DNA of 64,000 nt from Listeria seeligeri serovar 1/2b str. SLCC3954. Its GTDB lineage: Bacteria > Bacillota > Bacilli > Lactobacillales > Listeriaceae. Positions within the stretch are counted from its first letter, which is position 1. Each line of letters begins with the position of its first letter. A model generated the notes under the pieces. That model was not told where the DNA came from. It did no database searches and worked only from the letters and a program-made list of their open reading frames with translations. The DNA lies in contig NC_013891.1 in NCBI RefSeq assembly GCF_000027145.1, positions 1,054,001-1,118,000 on the forward strand, written 5' to 3'. Made by a program: the position numbers and the translations under genes. Shown one piece after another: positions 53,437-62,968 of the stretch.

Positions 53437-54158
53437 TTTATGTGATTGGGATTGGACCTGGAGATAAACGCTTAATGACAGGCGAGGCGTTACAAGCAAT
53501 AGAAAAAGCAGATGTTATCGTTGGTTATGTAACATATATTAAGTTAATCAAAGAACTTATCAAGGACAAAGAAATAGTAAAAACCGGTATGCGCCGGGAA
53601 ATTGATCGCTGCCAAGAAGCTGTTGATATCGCACTAACTGGAAAAAATGTAGCTGTTGTTTCCAGTGGCGATGCTGGAATATATGGTATGGCCGGCTTAG
53701 TTTTAGAATTAGCCGAAAAAAGTGACCCAGAACTTGAAGTAAAAGTAGTTCCCGGAATTACTGCCAGTATTGGTGCAGCAGCAGTACTTGGCGCGCCGAT
53801 TATGCACGACTTTTGTCATATTAGTCTAAGTGATTTAATGACTCCTTGGGAAGTGATTGAAAAACGTTTGCTACATGCAGCAATGGCTGATTTTGTCGTT
53901 TGTTTTTATAATCCAAGAAGTAAAGGACGCGCAAATCATTTAGCCAATGCTTTTCAAAAAATGATGGAATTTAAATCAGCCGATACGGTCGTTGGCATAG
54001 TAAAAGATGTCGGGCGTAAAGAAGAACGGAAAATCATCACTACGATGCGCGAAATTGATTATGAATTAGTAGACATGACAACGATGGTTATTGTCGGTAA
54101 CAAAGAAACCTATGTGAAAAATGGCAAAATGATCACACCACGAGGATACTCGCTATGA
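53433..54158 (+). CDS. cbiH: CbiH, cobalt-factor III C17-methyltransferase
   Basis: The 241-residue tetrapyrrole methylase begins VIGIGPGDKRLMTGEALQAI with VVSSGDAGIYGMAG. It methylates C-17 and triggers ring contraction. It overlaps cbiG by 4 nt and cbiJ by 4 nt. Confidence 0.95.
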   Translation: MIYVIGIGPGDKRLMTGEALQAIEKADVIVGYVTYIKLIKELIKDKEIVKTGMRREIDRCQEAVDIALTGKNVAVVSSGDAGIYGMAGLVLELAEKSDPELEVKVVPGITASIGAAAVLGAPIMHDFCHISLSDLMTPWEVIEKRLLHAAMADFVVCFYNPRSKGRANHLANAFQKMMEFKSADTVVGIVKDVGRKEERKIITTMREIDYELVDMTTMVIVGNKETYVKNGKMITPRGYSL

Positions 54159-54907
54159 TTTTTGTTCTCGGTGGCACTTCTGATAGCCTAATAATTAGTG
54201 ATTGGCTAACGGAAAAGGGGCTCGATTTTTCACTATCGGTTGCAACAGATTACGGTGAAACACTTGCAAATCAGCATGCCAAAAAAGTGTTTTGCGGGAG
54301 ATTATCCAAAACAGAAATGCTAGCAAAGTGGCAAACAGAAAACGTAACTGCTGTCATTGATGCGACTCATCCTTTTGCAACGATTGTTTCTGAAACAGCA
54401 ATGGAAGCTTGTCTAGAAGCAGCTATCCCATACATTCGCTTTGAACGAACAAGTGAGCAAGCGGAAAATACATTTTTAGTCGCTAATATTGAAGAAGCAT
54501 GTACAACCGCTAACAAACTGGGAGAACGGATTTTCCTTACAACTGGAAGCAAAAATTTACCAGAATTTGTCGAACGCTTAACAGGTAAACATCTTATCGC
54601 ACGCATGTTACCAGTGTCAGATGTGATTCAATCCGCGGAAAAGCTAGGGTTAGTTGCGGATCAGTTAATCGGCATGAAAGGTCCTTTTACGAAAGATGCC
54701 AATAAAACGCAACTAGAAATGACACAAGCAGATGTTTTAATTACAAAAGAAAGTGGCAAACAAGGTGGTTTTCAAGAAAAACTAGCGGCAGCAGCAGAAT
54801 TAAACATTCCAGTCGTCGTTATCCGCCGAAAAGTTTTAAACTACCCGATCGAAATAAATCATGTAACAGAACTACTAGAAATTTTAACACAATTGGAGGT
54901 CTACTAA
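54155..54907 (+). CDS. cbiJ: CbiJ, cobalt-precorrin-6A reductase
   Basis: The 250-residue NAD(P)H enzyme reduces the C-18/C-19 bond of precorrin-6A. FVLGGTSDSLIISDWL at the start, VIDATHPFA and the GPFTKDANKTQL segment identify the family. It shares one base with the next gene. Confidence 0.94.
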   Translation: MIFVLGGTSDSLIISDWLTEKGLDFSLSVATDYGETLANQHAKKVFCGRLSKTEMLAKWQTENVTAVIDATHPFATIVSETAMEACLEAAIPYIRFERTSEQAENTFLVANIEEACTTANKLGERIFLTTGSKNLPEFVERLTGKHLIARMLPVSDVIQSAEKLGLVADQLIGMKGPFTKDANKTQLEMTQADVLITKESGKQGGFQEKLAAAAELNIPVVVIRRKVLNYPIEINHVTELLEILTQLEVY

Positions 54908-56388
54908 TGGGAAAAGTCATATTAATCGGTGCCGGTCCTGGAGATGCACAGCTACTGACAGTAAAAGGCCTAGCCGCACTTCAAAAAGCAGATGTCATTG
55001 TCTATGATCGCTTAGTCGAACCGGCAATGCTTCAAGAGCGAAAACCAAGCTGCAAACTCATTTATGTTGGAAAAGAACCATTACATCACCCAATTCCACA
55101 AGATGAAATTGAACAAATACTTGTTAGAGAATCAAAAACAAATGATCTAGTAGTACGCTTAAAAGCAGGTGATCCGTATGTGTTTGGTCGTGGTGGCGAA
55201 GAAGGAGAAACGCTTTATCAAGCAGGAATTCCATTTGAAGTTATTCCAGGAATTACTTCGGCGATTGGCGGGTTGGCTTATGCTGGAATTCCCGTAACCC
55301 ACCGTGATTTCGCCTCGAGCTTTCACGTAATTACTGGTCACTTAAAAAAAGGCCGCGACCCACTTGATTGGGAAGCATTAGCGCGGTTAGAAGGAACGCT
55401 TATTTTTCTAATGGGAATGACTAACCTGCCCAATATTTGCGCGAACTTGTTGCAAGAGGGCCGTAACCCAGAAACAGCCGTCGGAATTGTTCAATGGGCC
55501 TCGCGCGGGAAACAACTAACTGTCACTGGAAACTTAGCAAATATTGAGCAAAAAGTAGCAGAATCTGGTATTTCCTCGCCGGCACTTATTGTTGTAGGAG
55601 ATGTTGTAACTTTAAGACCACAATTGAACTTTTTTGAAGAATTGCCTCTGTTCCATACGAAAGTTTTATTACCAAGAGCACGCAAAGGCAAAAGTATGCT
55701 CGCGGAAAATATTCGTGATTTAGGCGGCGAAGTAACGATGTACCCAAATATCCAAGTACTCGATATCGCTCCAACAAAAACTGCTGGACAACTCGCTGAA
55801 TACCAAGAACTACTTTTCACCTCCAAAGAAGCAGTCGAACGCTTTTTCAATTACTTAGCATCCATTAATTTAGATGTTCGTAGCTTGAAAAACACCTATC
55901 TAACTGCAATTGGCAAACAAACAAAAGAAGCATTTACAGAAAAAGGAATTATACCCGATAGCTTTATAAAAAGACGTAGCCAAGAATTAATTTTAGAGCA
56001 TGCGCCACGTTTTAAAGATAATCAAAGTAGTCTAATTATTGGAAGCGTGCTTGATACAGCAGAAGTACAAACGATGCTAGCGGGAATTGAAACGGTTCAA
56101 ATCATGCCGTTATACGATATGCGCCCGGTGACAGAACGCCCATTTGACCTCGAATGCTTTGATCAAATTTGTTTTTCTAGTTCGCGTGCGGTTCATAACT
56201 TGCTTGCAGTTCTAACCACGGAAGAAAAAGCACTTTTACAACAAAAAACGATTTTATCTATTGGCAGATTCACAAGTGCTACTTTAGCATCATTTGGTTT
56301 TACGAATTATTATGAGGCCGAAAATGCCACACCGGAAAGCTTCATCGAGTTAATCCAAAAAACAAAACTAGAAGGAGTACCGCAATGA
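54907..56388 (+). CDS. cobA: CobA/HemD fusion: uroporphyrinogen-III C-methyltransferase and uroporphyrinogen-III synthase
   Basis: The 493-residue fusion has a methyltransferase (1-245; VILIGAGPGDAQLLTVKGLA, VRLKAGDPYVFGRGGEEGE) that makes precorrin-2, and a C-terminal HemD-type domain (about 250-490; SLIIGSVLDTAEVQ, FSSSRAVHNLLA). Combining ring closure with the first corrin/siroheme methylation may channel uroporphyrinogen III toward B12. It overlaps cbiJ by 1 nt and cbiK by 4 nt. Confidence 0.95.
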   Translation: MGKVILIGAGPGDAQLLTVKGLAALQKADVIVYDRLVEPAMLQERKPSCKLIYVGKEPLHHPIPQDEIEQILVRESKTNDLVVRLKAGDPYVFGRGGEEGETLYQAGIPFEVIPGITSAIGGLAYAGIPVTHRDFASSFHVITGHLKKGRDPLDWEALARLEGTLIFLMGMTNLPNICANLLQEGRNPETAVGIVQWASRGKQLTVTGNLANIEQKVAESGISSPALIVVGDVVTLRPQLNFFEELPLFHTKVLLPRARKGKSMLAENIRDLGGEVTMYPNIQVLDIAPTKTAGQLAEYQELLFTSKEAVERFFNYLASINLDVRSLKNTYLTAIGKQTKEAFTEKGIIPDSFIKRRSQELILEHAPRFKDNQSSLIIGSVLDTAEVQTMLAGIETVQIMPLYDMRPVTERPFDLECFDQICFSSSRAVHNLLAVLTTEEKALLQQKTILSIGRFTSATLASFGFTNYYEAENATPESFIELIQKTKLEGVPQ

Positions 56389-57170
56389 AAAAAGCCATTT
56401 TAGTTGTTAGTTTCGGAACAAGTTATCCAGAAACAAGAGCAAAAACAATTGAAGCCTGCGAAAAAAGAGTCGCAAAAGAATTTCCAGATTATACGGTTTT
56501 CCGCGCTTTCACTTCAAACAAAATCATTAAAAAACTGAAAACACGTGACAATATGGATGTCGCTACACCAAGCCAAGCATTGAATAAACTAAAAGAATTA
56601 GGATACAACGAAGTCATTATTCAATCGTTACATATTATTAGTGGCGGGGAATTCGAAAAAATCACAGCACAAGTCGAAAAATTCCAATCCGTCTTTGATT
56701 CAATTATCATCAGCCAACCGCTACTTGACTCCAAAGAAGATTATGAAAAAGCCATCGAAGCAATTCGTTACCAAATGCCAAAACTAACTGAGAACGAAGC
56801 ACTAATTTTAATGGGACACGGTTCGAAGCATCACGCTTTTAGTGCTTATGCCTGTTTGGACCATATGTTGCTAAATGAACCTATCTATCTTTGTGCGGTA
56901 GAAAGTTATCCTGGGCTTGACCAAGTGATTCAACGGTTGCAAAAAGCCGGAATCAAGAAAGCGCACCTTATGCCCTTCATGCTCGTTGCTGGTGATCATG
57001 CCACGAATGATATGGCTTCGGACGAGGAAGATTCCTGGAAAAGCACGTTAGAACAAGCAGGCATTGAAACAGAATGTCATTTACAAGGCCTAGGTGAAAA
57101 TCCACTTATTCAAGCCCAGTTCATCGACCATATTCATACAGCAATCGAAAGGGTGAATCCACGTGGCTAA
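56385..57170 (+). CDS. cbiK: CbiK, sirohydrochlorin cobaltochelatase
   Basis: The 261-residue anaerobic cobalt chelatase inserts Co2+ into sirohydrochlorin. Metal-site histidines are in LILMGHGSKHHAFSAYACL and PFMLVAGDHATNDM. No signal peptide is seen, so it is cytoplasmic. It works with the precorrin-2 dehydrogenase encoded at 1.5 kb and the cobalt importer encoded just downstream. Confidence 0.95.
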   Translation: MKKAILVVSFGTSYPETRAKTIEACEKRVAKEFPDYTVFRAFTSNKIIKKLKTRDNMDVATPSQALNKLKELGYNEVIIQSLHIISGGEFEKITAQVEKFQSVFDSIIISQPLLDSKEDYEKAIEAIRYQMPKLTENEALILMGHGSKHHAFSAYACLDHMLLNEPIYLCAVESYPGLDQVIQRLQKAGIKKAHLMPFMLVAGDHATNDMASDEEDSWKSTLEQAGIETECHLQGLGENPLIQAQFIDHIHTAIERVNPRG

Positions 57171-57867
57171 ATTTTACGGAATAGGAACCGGACCAGGCGA
57201 CAGTAAATTAGTCACCATTGAAGCAGCAGAACGACTTGGAAAACTTGCAATCCTTTATACACCACAACCGAAAAAAGGCGGCGACAGTTTAGCGAAAAAA
57301 ATAGTTGCTCCGTATTTAAAAGACTCTCTTATCATTAAAGAGCGCCATTTTCCAATGAGTTACAACAAAGAAGAAAAAAAGCTCGCTTGGGAAGAAATTG
57401 CCGCAGAAATTAAAACAGACATCAACCAGGGACACGATGTTGGCTTTATCACACTTGGTGACCCGATGATTTTCAGCACATACAGCTATCTACTAGAGCT
57501 TTTAAAAGGAGAAGTAGAAACAGTCACATTAGCAGGGATTTCCTCTTTTGCTAATATCGCCTCTAGAATCGAATTACCGCTCGTTATGGAGGAAGAAAGC
57601 TTTGCCGTGATTCCAGTTACAGCGGGTCCTGAAAAAATAGAGCAAGCCTTGAACCTCTTTGACACCATTGTCTTGATGAAAGCAGCTAGTAATTTACCAC
57701 TTGTAAAAAACTTACTTAAAAAAACCAATTTACTTGATTCAGCCGTTGTTGTTAGCGATGTGGCAATGTCCACTGAAAAGATCATATACGGCATGCAGGA
57801 AATAAATCCAGAAGAAAAAATGTCTTATTTCACAACGATTATTGTGAAAAAAAGAAAGGAGCAATAG
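57163..57867 (+). CDS. cbiL: CbiL, cobalt-factor II C20-methyltransferase
   Basis: The 234-residue tetrapyrrole methylase starts FYGIGTGPGDSKLVTIEAAE and has DVGFITLGDPMIFSTYSYL. It methylates C-20, the carbon later extruded. It overlaps cbiK by 8 nt and precedes the cobalt transport genes. Confidence 0.95.
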   Translation: MAKFYGIGTGPGDSKLVTIEAAERLGKLAILYTPQPKKGGDSLAKKIVAPYLKDSLIIKERHFPMSYNKEEKKLAWEEIAAEIKTDINQGHDVGFITLGDPMIFSTYSYLLELLKGEVETVTLAGISSFANIASRIELPLVMEEESFAVIPVTAGPEKIEQALNLFDTIVLMKAASNLPLVKNLLKKTNLLDSAVVVSDVAMSTEKIIYGMQEINPEEKMSYFTTIIVKKRKEQ

Positions 57868-57869
57868 CA

Positions 57870-58604
57870 ATGAAAAAATTATGGAAATTTATCCCATTTG
57901 TTTTAATGGGGGTCATTTACTTCACATTAACTAACCCAGAATCTGCACACGCAATGCATATTATGGAGGGTTTTTTACCAGTTAAATGGGCGGTGTTTTG
58001 GCTGATTGTTTTCATTCCATTTCTTGTGCTTGGTTTAATCCGAATCCGCAAATTAATCGCGATTGATAAAAATAATAAGCTGTTATTAGCACTATGCGCA
58101 GCGTTTATCTTTGTTTTATCAGCATTAAAAATTCCTTCTGTAACAGGTTCTTGTTCGCATCCAACAGGTGTGGGACTGGCAACAGTTATGTTTGGGCCAC
58201 TAGTAGTCAGTGTTCTTGGAGTAATTGTTTTGCTTTTCCAAGCGTTACTTCTTGCCCACGGTGGCATTACAACACTCGGAGCGAATGCAATGTCGATGGC
58301 GGTAATTGGCCCAATGGTCGGTTTTGTCGTCTATAAATTAGCTCGTAAACTAAATTGTAATAAAAGTGTATCGATTTTCTTATGTGCGATGACTGCTGAC
58401 CTTGCAACCTACTTTACGACCAGTGTCCAGCTTGGAGTCGTCTTCCCAGATCCAGCATCAGGTATGATGGCATCCATTCTTAAATTTATGGCGATTTTCT
58501 GTGTCACCCAAGTACCAATTGCCATTGCAGAAGGCTTACTGACCGTAGTTATGTACAACTTAATTAGTAAAAATCTACCAGAAAAGGTGGCGCAATTACG
58601 ATGA
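57870..58604 (+). CDS. cbiM: CbiM, cobalt ECF transporter substrate-capture subunit
   Basis: The 244-residue membrane protein has a cleavable signal (AHA at 26-28), leaving Met29-His30 as the new N terminus, the Met-His amino-terminal site that chelates Co2+ in this family (HIMEGFLPVKWA). About six membrane segments and the GSCSHPTGVGLATVMFGP loop follow. It is the core of CbiMNQO, supplying cobalt to CbiK. Confidence 0.95.
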   Translation: MKKLWKFIPFVLMGVIYFTLTNPESAHAMHIMEGFLPVKWAVFWLIVFIPFLVLGLIRIRKLIAIDKNNKLLLALCAAFIFVLSALKIPSVTGSCSHPTGVGLATVMFGPLVVSVLGVIVLLFQALLLAHGGITTLGANAMSMAVIGPMVGFVVYKLARKLNCNKSVSIFLCAMTADLATYFTTSVQLGVVFPDPASGMMASILKFMAIFCVTQVPIAIAEGLLTVVMYNLISKNLPEKVAQLR

Positions 58605-58897
58605 AAAAAATTAATATTAATGTCATTTTGATAATTCTAGTTATTTTACTAATGGTAAGCCCATTCTTCTTCAATAAAACAGGAGAGTATGGCGGTTCAG
58701 ACGGAGAAGCAGAAGCAGAAATCACTAAAATTGATCCGAGTTACGAACCATGGTTTACACCGATTTATGAACCAAAAAGTGGCGAAATTGAAAGCTTATT
58801 GTTTACCTTGCAAGGATGCATTGGAACCGGGATTATCGCTTATGTTATTGGGGTAAGTCGCGGCAAACGGAAAGCAGATAATGATGCTAACGATTGA
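58601..58897 (+). CDS. cbiN: CbiN, cobalt transporter accessory subunit
   Basis: The 98-residue protein has two membrane helices (about 7-22 and 70-88) joined by an acidic outside loop (GGSDGEAEAEITKIDPSYEPWF). It helps CbiM load cobalt. It overlaps cbiM by 4 nt and cbiQ by 17 nt. Confidence 0.93.
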   Translation: MKKININVILIILVILLMVSPFFFNKTGEYGGSDGEAEAEITKIDPSYEPWFTPIYEPKSGEIESLLFTLQGCIGTGIIAYVIGVSRGKRKADNDAND

Positions 58898-59561
58898 TAA
58901 GTATGCCTATCAAAATCGCTGGATAGCATACTCACCATCTGGAAAATCATTGTTTTATTTAATTATTTTAGTTTTGTCTTTAACAGGTCCTGTACTCGTT
59001 CAAGCCAGCTTGTTTTTATGTATGGTACCATTAACATTATACGTAGTGAAAATTCACTTCAAACAATATCTGAAATGGCTCCTACTACCATTTTCATTTC
59101 TACTTTTCAGCTTGTTATCCATCTTAATTTCGATTTCTAAAGACCCAAGCAGTTTTATTACTTCTGTTTCGATTGGCAGCTTCTACCTAGGAATTTCCGA
59201 TGTGACAATTACAACCGCCACACAAGTTTTCTTTCGGAGTATCGCTTGTTTATCCGCAACTTACTTTTTTGTCTTAACCGTTCCCGTGGTACAATTAACG
59301 AAAGTAATGAAACAAATTTTTATTCCTAAAATACTCATCGAATTAACAATTTTGATTTATCGCTTTATCTTCATTTTCTTGGAAGAAGCAGTAGCAATTC
59401 GTAAAGCACAGAGCCTGCGTTTTGGTTATCACGGAATTAAAAATAGTTATCGCTCATTTGGGATGCTTGTTAATACATTATTTAATCGAGTCATGAAAAG
59501 ATATAATGAAATGGTAATAACACTTGATGTTAAGTTATATCAAGGAGAATTTCATATCTAG
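58881..59561 (+). CDS. cbiQ: CbiQ, cobalt ECF transporter T-component
   Basis: The 226-residue membrane coupling subunit has four to five hydrophobic helices. The AEEAVAIRKAQSLRFGYHG-like coupling region (seen as AVAIRKAQSLRFGYHGIK) contacts the ATPase. Two adjacent ATGs (58881, 58884) are possible starts. Confidence 0.93.
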   Translation: MMLTIDKYAYQNRWIAYSPSGKSLFYLIILVLSLTGPVLVQASLFLCMVPLTLYVVKIHFKQYLKWLLLPFSFLLFSLLSILISISKDPSSFITSVSIGSFYLGISDVTITTATQVFFRSIACLSATYFFVLTVPVVQLTKVMKQIFIPKILIELTILIYRFIFIFLEEAVAIRKAQSLRFGYHGIKNSYRSFGMLVNTLFNRVMKRYNEMVITLDVKLYQGEFHI

Positions 59562-59573
59562 GAGGAAGCCAAG

Positions 59574-60380
59574 GTGCTTAAAACAGAACATATTTCATTT
59601 GAGTACGAAGACGGTAAAAAAGCGCTAACCGATGTGTCGATTGATTTAGCAAAAGGAGATATTATTGGTTTAATTGGTGCAAATGGTTCGGGGAAATCCA
59701 CACTTTTTATGCAGCTGTTAGGGATCAATAAACCAACAAAAGGTAAAGTGTATTTTGACGACAAGCCACTTACTTACAACAAAAAAGCGTTGTTTGCTTT
59801 ACGAAAAAAAGTAAGTATCGTATTTCAAGACCCAGATCAGCAAATTTTTTATTCCAACGTTCGTGATGATGTCGCCTTTGCTCTTAGAAACCTTGGTGTA
59901 AGCGAACAAGAAGTGGAAAAAAGAGTCACAAGCGTGCTAGAAACCGTTGGAGCAAAAGAATTCCAAGATAAACCAGTGCAATACTTGAGCTATGGTCAAA
60001 AAAAACGCGTCGCAATTGCCGGAGCGCTCGTACTCGACACAGATTGGCTCTTGCTCGATGAACCTACCGCCGGACTCGACCCGATTGGGAAAAAAATCAT
60101 GATGGAAATTATTGACCGCTTGGCTAATGAAGGAAAGAAAATTCTTATTTCAAGCCACGATATCGATCTGATTTACGAAATATGTGATTATGTTTATGTA
60201 TTAAAAAATGGAGAAGTCTTAACGGACGGAGAAACGAGTCAAGTTTTCTTAGAGAAAGACAATATCGAGGAAGCTGGCTTAGTTCAACCGTGGTTAATTA
60301 AGCTACATCAACAAGCAGGCTATCCGCTATTTAAAAAAGAAGCGCAATTTTTCGCGCATACAAAAAGAGGTGAAAATTAA
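59574..60380 (+). CDS. cbiO: CbiO, cobalt ECF transporter ATPase
   Basis: The 268-residue ABC ATPase has Walker [10 protein letters not shown], a Q-loop FQDPDQQIF, signature LSYGQKKR and Walker [14 protein letters not shown]. It powers CbiMNQ. GTG start after AGGAGGAAGCCAAG. It shares one base with cbiP. Confidence 0.95.
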   Translation: MLKTEHISFEYEDGKKALTDVSIDLAKGDIIGLIGANGSGKSTLFMQLLGINKPTKGKVYFDDKPLTYNKKALFALRKKVSIVFQDPDQQIFYSNVRDDVAFALRNLGVSEQEVEKRVTSVLETVGAKEFQDKPVQYLSYGQKKRVAIAGALVLDTDWLLLDEPTAGLDPIGKKIMMEIIDRLANEGKKILISSHDIDLIYEICDYVYVLKNGEVLTDGETSQVFLEKDNIEEAGLVQPWLIKLHQQAGYPLFKKEAQFFAHTKRGEN

Positions 60381-61915
60381 TGGTTCAACAAATCATGATT
60401 CAAGGTACCGCCTCAGATGCCGGCAAAAGCGTTCTAGTAGCTGGCCTCTGCCGGTTATTTAAAAATAAAGGATTTCGGGTTGTCCCGTTTAAATCACAAA
60501 ATATGTCGCTTAATTCTTTTATTACAGCAACAGGAGATGAAATGGGGCGAGCACAAGTCTTCCAAGCAGAAGCGGCCGGTGTTTTTCCAGACGTCCGGAT
60601 GAACCCAGTGTTACTAAAACCAACCAACGACCGCCAGTCCCAAGTTATTTTTATGGGCAGCATTTTAGCAAATATGGATGCGGTCACCTACCACGACTTC
60701 AAACAAACGCTCATTCCAAAAATTCAAGCTGTTTACCAGAGTTTAGCCGCAGAAAATGATATCATTGTCTTAGAAGGCGCGGGTAGTCCAGCCGAAATCA
60801 ATTTAAACGACCGAGATATCGTCAACATGGGCATGGCCAAAATGGTCGATGCACCAGTTATTTTAGTTGCAGATATTGATAAAGGTGGCGTCTTTGCCTC
60901 GATTTACGGAACAATTATGCTTTTAAAAGACGAAGAACGTGCTCGGTTAAAAGGCGTGATTATCAATAAGTTTCGTGGGGATGTGGCTCTTTTACAACCT
61001 GGAATCGAAATGATTGAAGCATTAACTAATGTTCCGGTTATCGGTGTAATTCCGTATGCTAATTTACAACTAGAAGAAGAAGATAGTGTCGCCCTTAGTG
61101 GTAAAAAAACAACAGCCGATGACAACGCACTACTTGATATTGCCATCGTTTGCTTACCGAGAATCTCCAATTTTACCGACTTTCATGTTTTGGAAATCCA
61201 ACCAGATATAAGTGTGCGTTACATAAGAAGCACCAATGATTTCGGCAATCCAGACCTGCTCATCATTCCCGGAAGTAAAAACACAATAGCAGACATGAGC
61301 TTTTTAGAAGAATCAGGCTTAAAAAAAGCAATCCAGCACTTTGCAGAGAAAAATGGAAAAATAATTGGGATTTGTGGCGGTTATCAAATGCTTGGCGAAA
61401 AAATGTTAGATCCAAACCAAGTAGAAAGTAGCCAACTTGAAATCGCTGGTTTAGGTTTACTTCATACCGAAACTACTTTTCAAGACCAAAAACAAACGAC
61501 ACAAATCAGTGGAGTTACGCTTTCAGGTGAACAAGTGGAAGGATACGAAATCCATATGGGTAAGACAACCCGCAGTAAAAATACCCAGCCATTCTGTGAA
61601 ATTCAAGCAGTAAACGGCAATAGTGAAATCCACCAAGATGGAGCTGTTTCTGCGAGTAAAAACATTATTGGCACATATATCCATGGTATTTTTGATAACT
61701 CAACATTTTTGAAAAACCTTTTCCATGAATTACTCATGAAAAAACAGCAAACGACCTATCCTCATGAAATCACTCCACTAAAAGCGCATAAAGAACAAGA
61801 ATACAATAAACTAGCAACACTTTTAGAAGAAAACATTCAAATGGATAAACTAGAAAAAATCATGAAAGGAGAACAAATATGCGTATCTACACCAAAACCG
61901 GCGATAAAGGAATGA
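60380..61915 (+). CDS. cbiP: CbiP, cobyric acid synthase
   Basis: The 511-residue glutamine-dependent enzyme amidates the b, d, e and g side chains of adenosylcobyrinate diamide. The N-terminal part has GTASDAGKSVLVAGLCR and the C-terminal amidotransferase has IGICGGYQMLG with the Cys nucleophile and GTYIHGIFDN. It overlaps the next gene by 37 nt. Confidence 0.96.
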   Translation: MVQQIMIQGTASDAGKSVLVAGLCRLFKNKGFRVVPFKSQNMSLNSFITATGDEMGRAQVFQAEAAGVFPDVRMNPVLLKPTNDRQSQVIFMGSILANMDAVTYHDFKQTLIPKIQAVYQSLAAENDIIVLEGAGSPAEINLNDRDIVNMGMAKMVDAPVILVADIDKGGVFASIYGTIMLLKDEERARLKGVIINKFRGDVALLQPGIEMIEALTNVPVIGVIPYANLQLEEEDSVALSGKKTTADDNALLDIAIVCLPRISNFTDFHVLEIQPDISVRYIRSTNDFGNPDLLIIPGSKNTIADMSFLEESGLKKAIQHFAEKNGKIIGICGGYQMLGEKMLDPNQVESSQLEIAGLGLLHTETTFQDQKQTTQISGVTLSGEQVEGYEIHMGKTTRSKNTQPFCEIQAVNGNSEIHQDGAVSASKNIIGTYIHGIFDNSTFLKNLFHELLMKKQQTTYPHEITPLKAHKEQEYNKLATLLEENIQMDKLEKIMKGEQICVSTPKPAIKE

Positions 61916-62445
61916 CAAGAATTATCGGGGGGAGTAAAGTTAGTAAAGACAACATCCGAATCAACGCTTACGGAACCCTTGACGAATTAAATTCACTACT
62001 TGGTTTTACAATTACAACACTTACGAATGAGCCAGAAATTCAAGCAGAATTAGAACAAATCCAGCAACAATTGTTTGATGCAGGAGGGGATTTAGCGACA
62101 GAAGAAGGCAAACGTCCGTATAAGCTAACTAGCGAGCCGGTAGCTTGGTTAGAAGACCGAATTGACATCTACGCCGACGAACCACCAGAAATCGAAAAAT
62201 TCATCTTGCCAGGCGGTACAGGAGCAGCTTCTTTACTCCATATGGCAAGAACTGTAGCAAGAAGAGCAGAACGCGAAATCGTTGGCATGCAAAAAATTGC
62301 CGCATCCAACCAGGAAGTGCTCAAATATGTAAACCGCTTGTCAGATTATTTTTTTGCAGTCGCCCGAGTAGTTAATTTTCGTGCTGGTAAAACAGATATT
62401 TTTTATAAAAACTCCGAACTTGTTTTTCGAAATAAAAAGAAATAA
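61879..62445 (+). CDS. PduO-type ATP:cob(I)yrinate adenosyltransferase of the cbi operon
   Basis: The 188-residue, single-domain adenosyltransferase has RIYTKTGDKGMTRIIGGSKV at the start and LLHMARTVARRAEREIV. It adenosylates corrinoids in synthesis (the CobA/BtuR role, here by a PduO-type enzyme), upstream of CbiP. It starts 37 nt inside the cbiP end, with AAAGGAG upstream. It is the third adenosyltransferase in the window. Confidence 0.92.
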   Translation: MRIYTKTGDKGMTRIIGGSKVSKDNIRINAYGTLDELNSLLGFTITTLTNEPEIQAELEQIQQQLFDAGGDLATEEGKRPYKLTSEPVAWLEDRIDIYADEPPEIEKFILPGGTGAASLLHMARTVARRAEREIVGMQKIAASNQEVLKYVNRLSDYFFAVARVVNFRAGKTDIFYKNSELVFRNKKK

Positions 62446-62447
62446 GC

Positions 62448-62487
62448 AAAAAACCTCTCCCGCAAACTACAGGAGAGGTTTTTCTTT
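62448..62487. terminator. bidirectional terminator at the end of the cbi operon
   Basis: AAACCTCTCC pairs with GGAGAGGTTT, flanked by A- and T-runs. It lies between the convergent adenosyltransferase and YdcZ-type genes. Confidence 0.9.
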
Positions 62488-62954
62488 TAAAAACGTTGAA
62501 TTAAAAATACGCCGATAAGCATCAATAAAACGCCAATCATTCGGTAACGGTTAATTGGATGAGGAATGACTCCAAAAAACCCAAAGTGGTCAATAATAAG
62601 TGCAATAATCATCTGGCCACAAAGTGCCAAAACAACTGTCATAGCTGATCCAAGTAACGGTAAAAGTAAAATATTCGAAGTAACGAAAAGTACTCCAAGC
62701 GCGCCCCCAGTGAATACCCACCAAGGAATTCGCCCAACACCCTTAAGCTGGAATGTCAAACGTCGCTCTACAATTAAACAAATAATCGTCAGCAAGGTGG
62801 TTCCTACTAAAAATGATATAAATGATGCCACAAAGGGTGAATTAACTGTCTCGCGTAACTGACTATTTATTGATGTTTGAATTGGTGAAAGTAGCCCGGA
62901 TACAAGCCCCATCGCCATAAAAAGTAGTAATGATTTGGAAGATCTTTTTGTCAT
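62487..62954 (-). CDS. YdcZ-type (DUF606) DMT-superfamily membrane protein
   Basis: The 155-residue protein has about five membrane helices and the SPIQTSINSQLRETVNSPF and FVTSNILLLPLLGSAMTVVL segments of the DMT/YdcZ family, in which it is often a half-size exporter paired with a second copy. The neighbouring gene is its paralog. Substrate is unknown. RBS AAAGGGGG. Confidence 0.85.
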   Translation of the reverse strand: MTKRSSKSLLLFMAMGLVSGLLSPIQTSINSQLRETVNSPFVASFISFLVGTTLLTIICLIVERRLTFQLKGVGRIPWWVFTGGALGVLFVTSNILLLPLLGSAMTVVLALCGQMIIALIIDHFGFFGVIPHPINRYRMIGVLLMLIGVFLIQRF

Positions 62955-62968
62955 GTTTTCGCCCCCTT

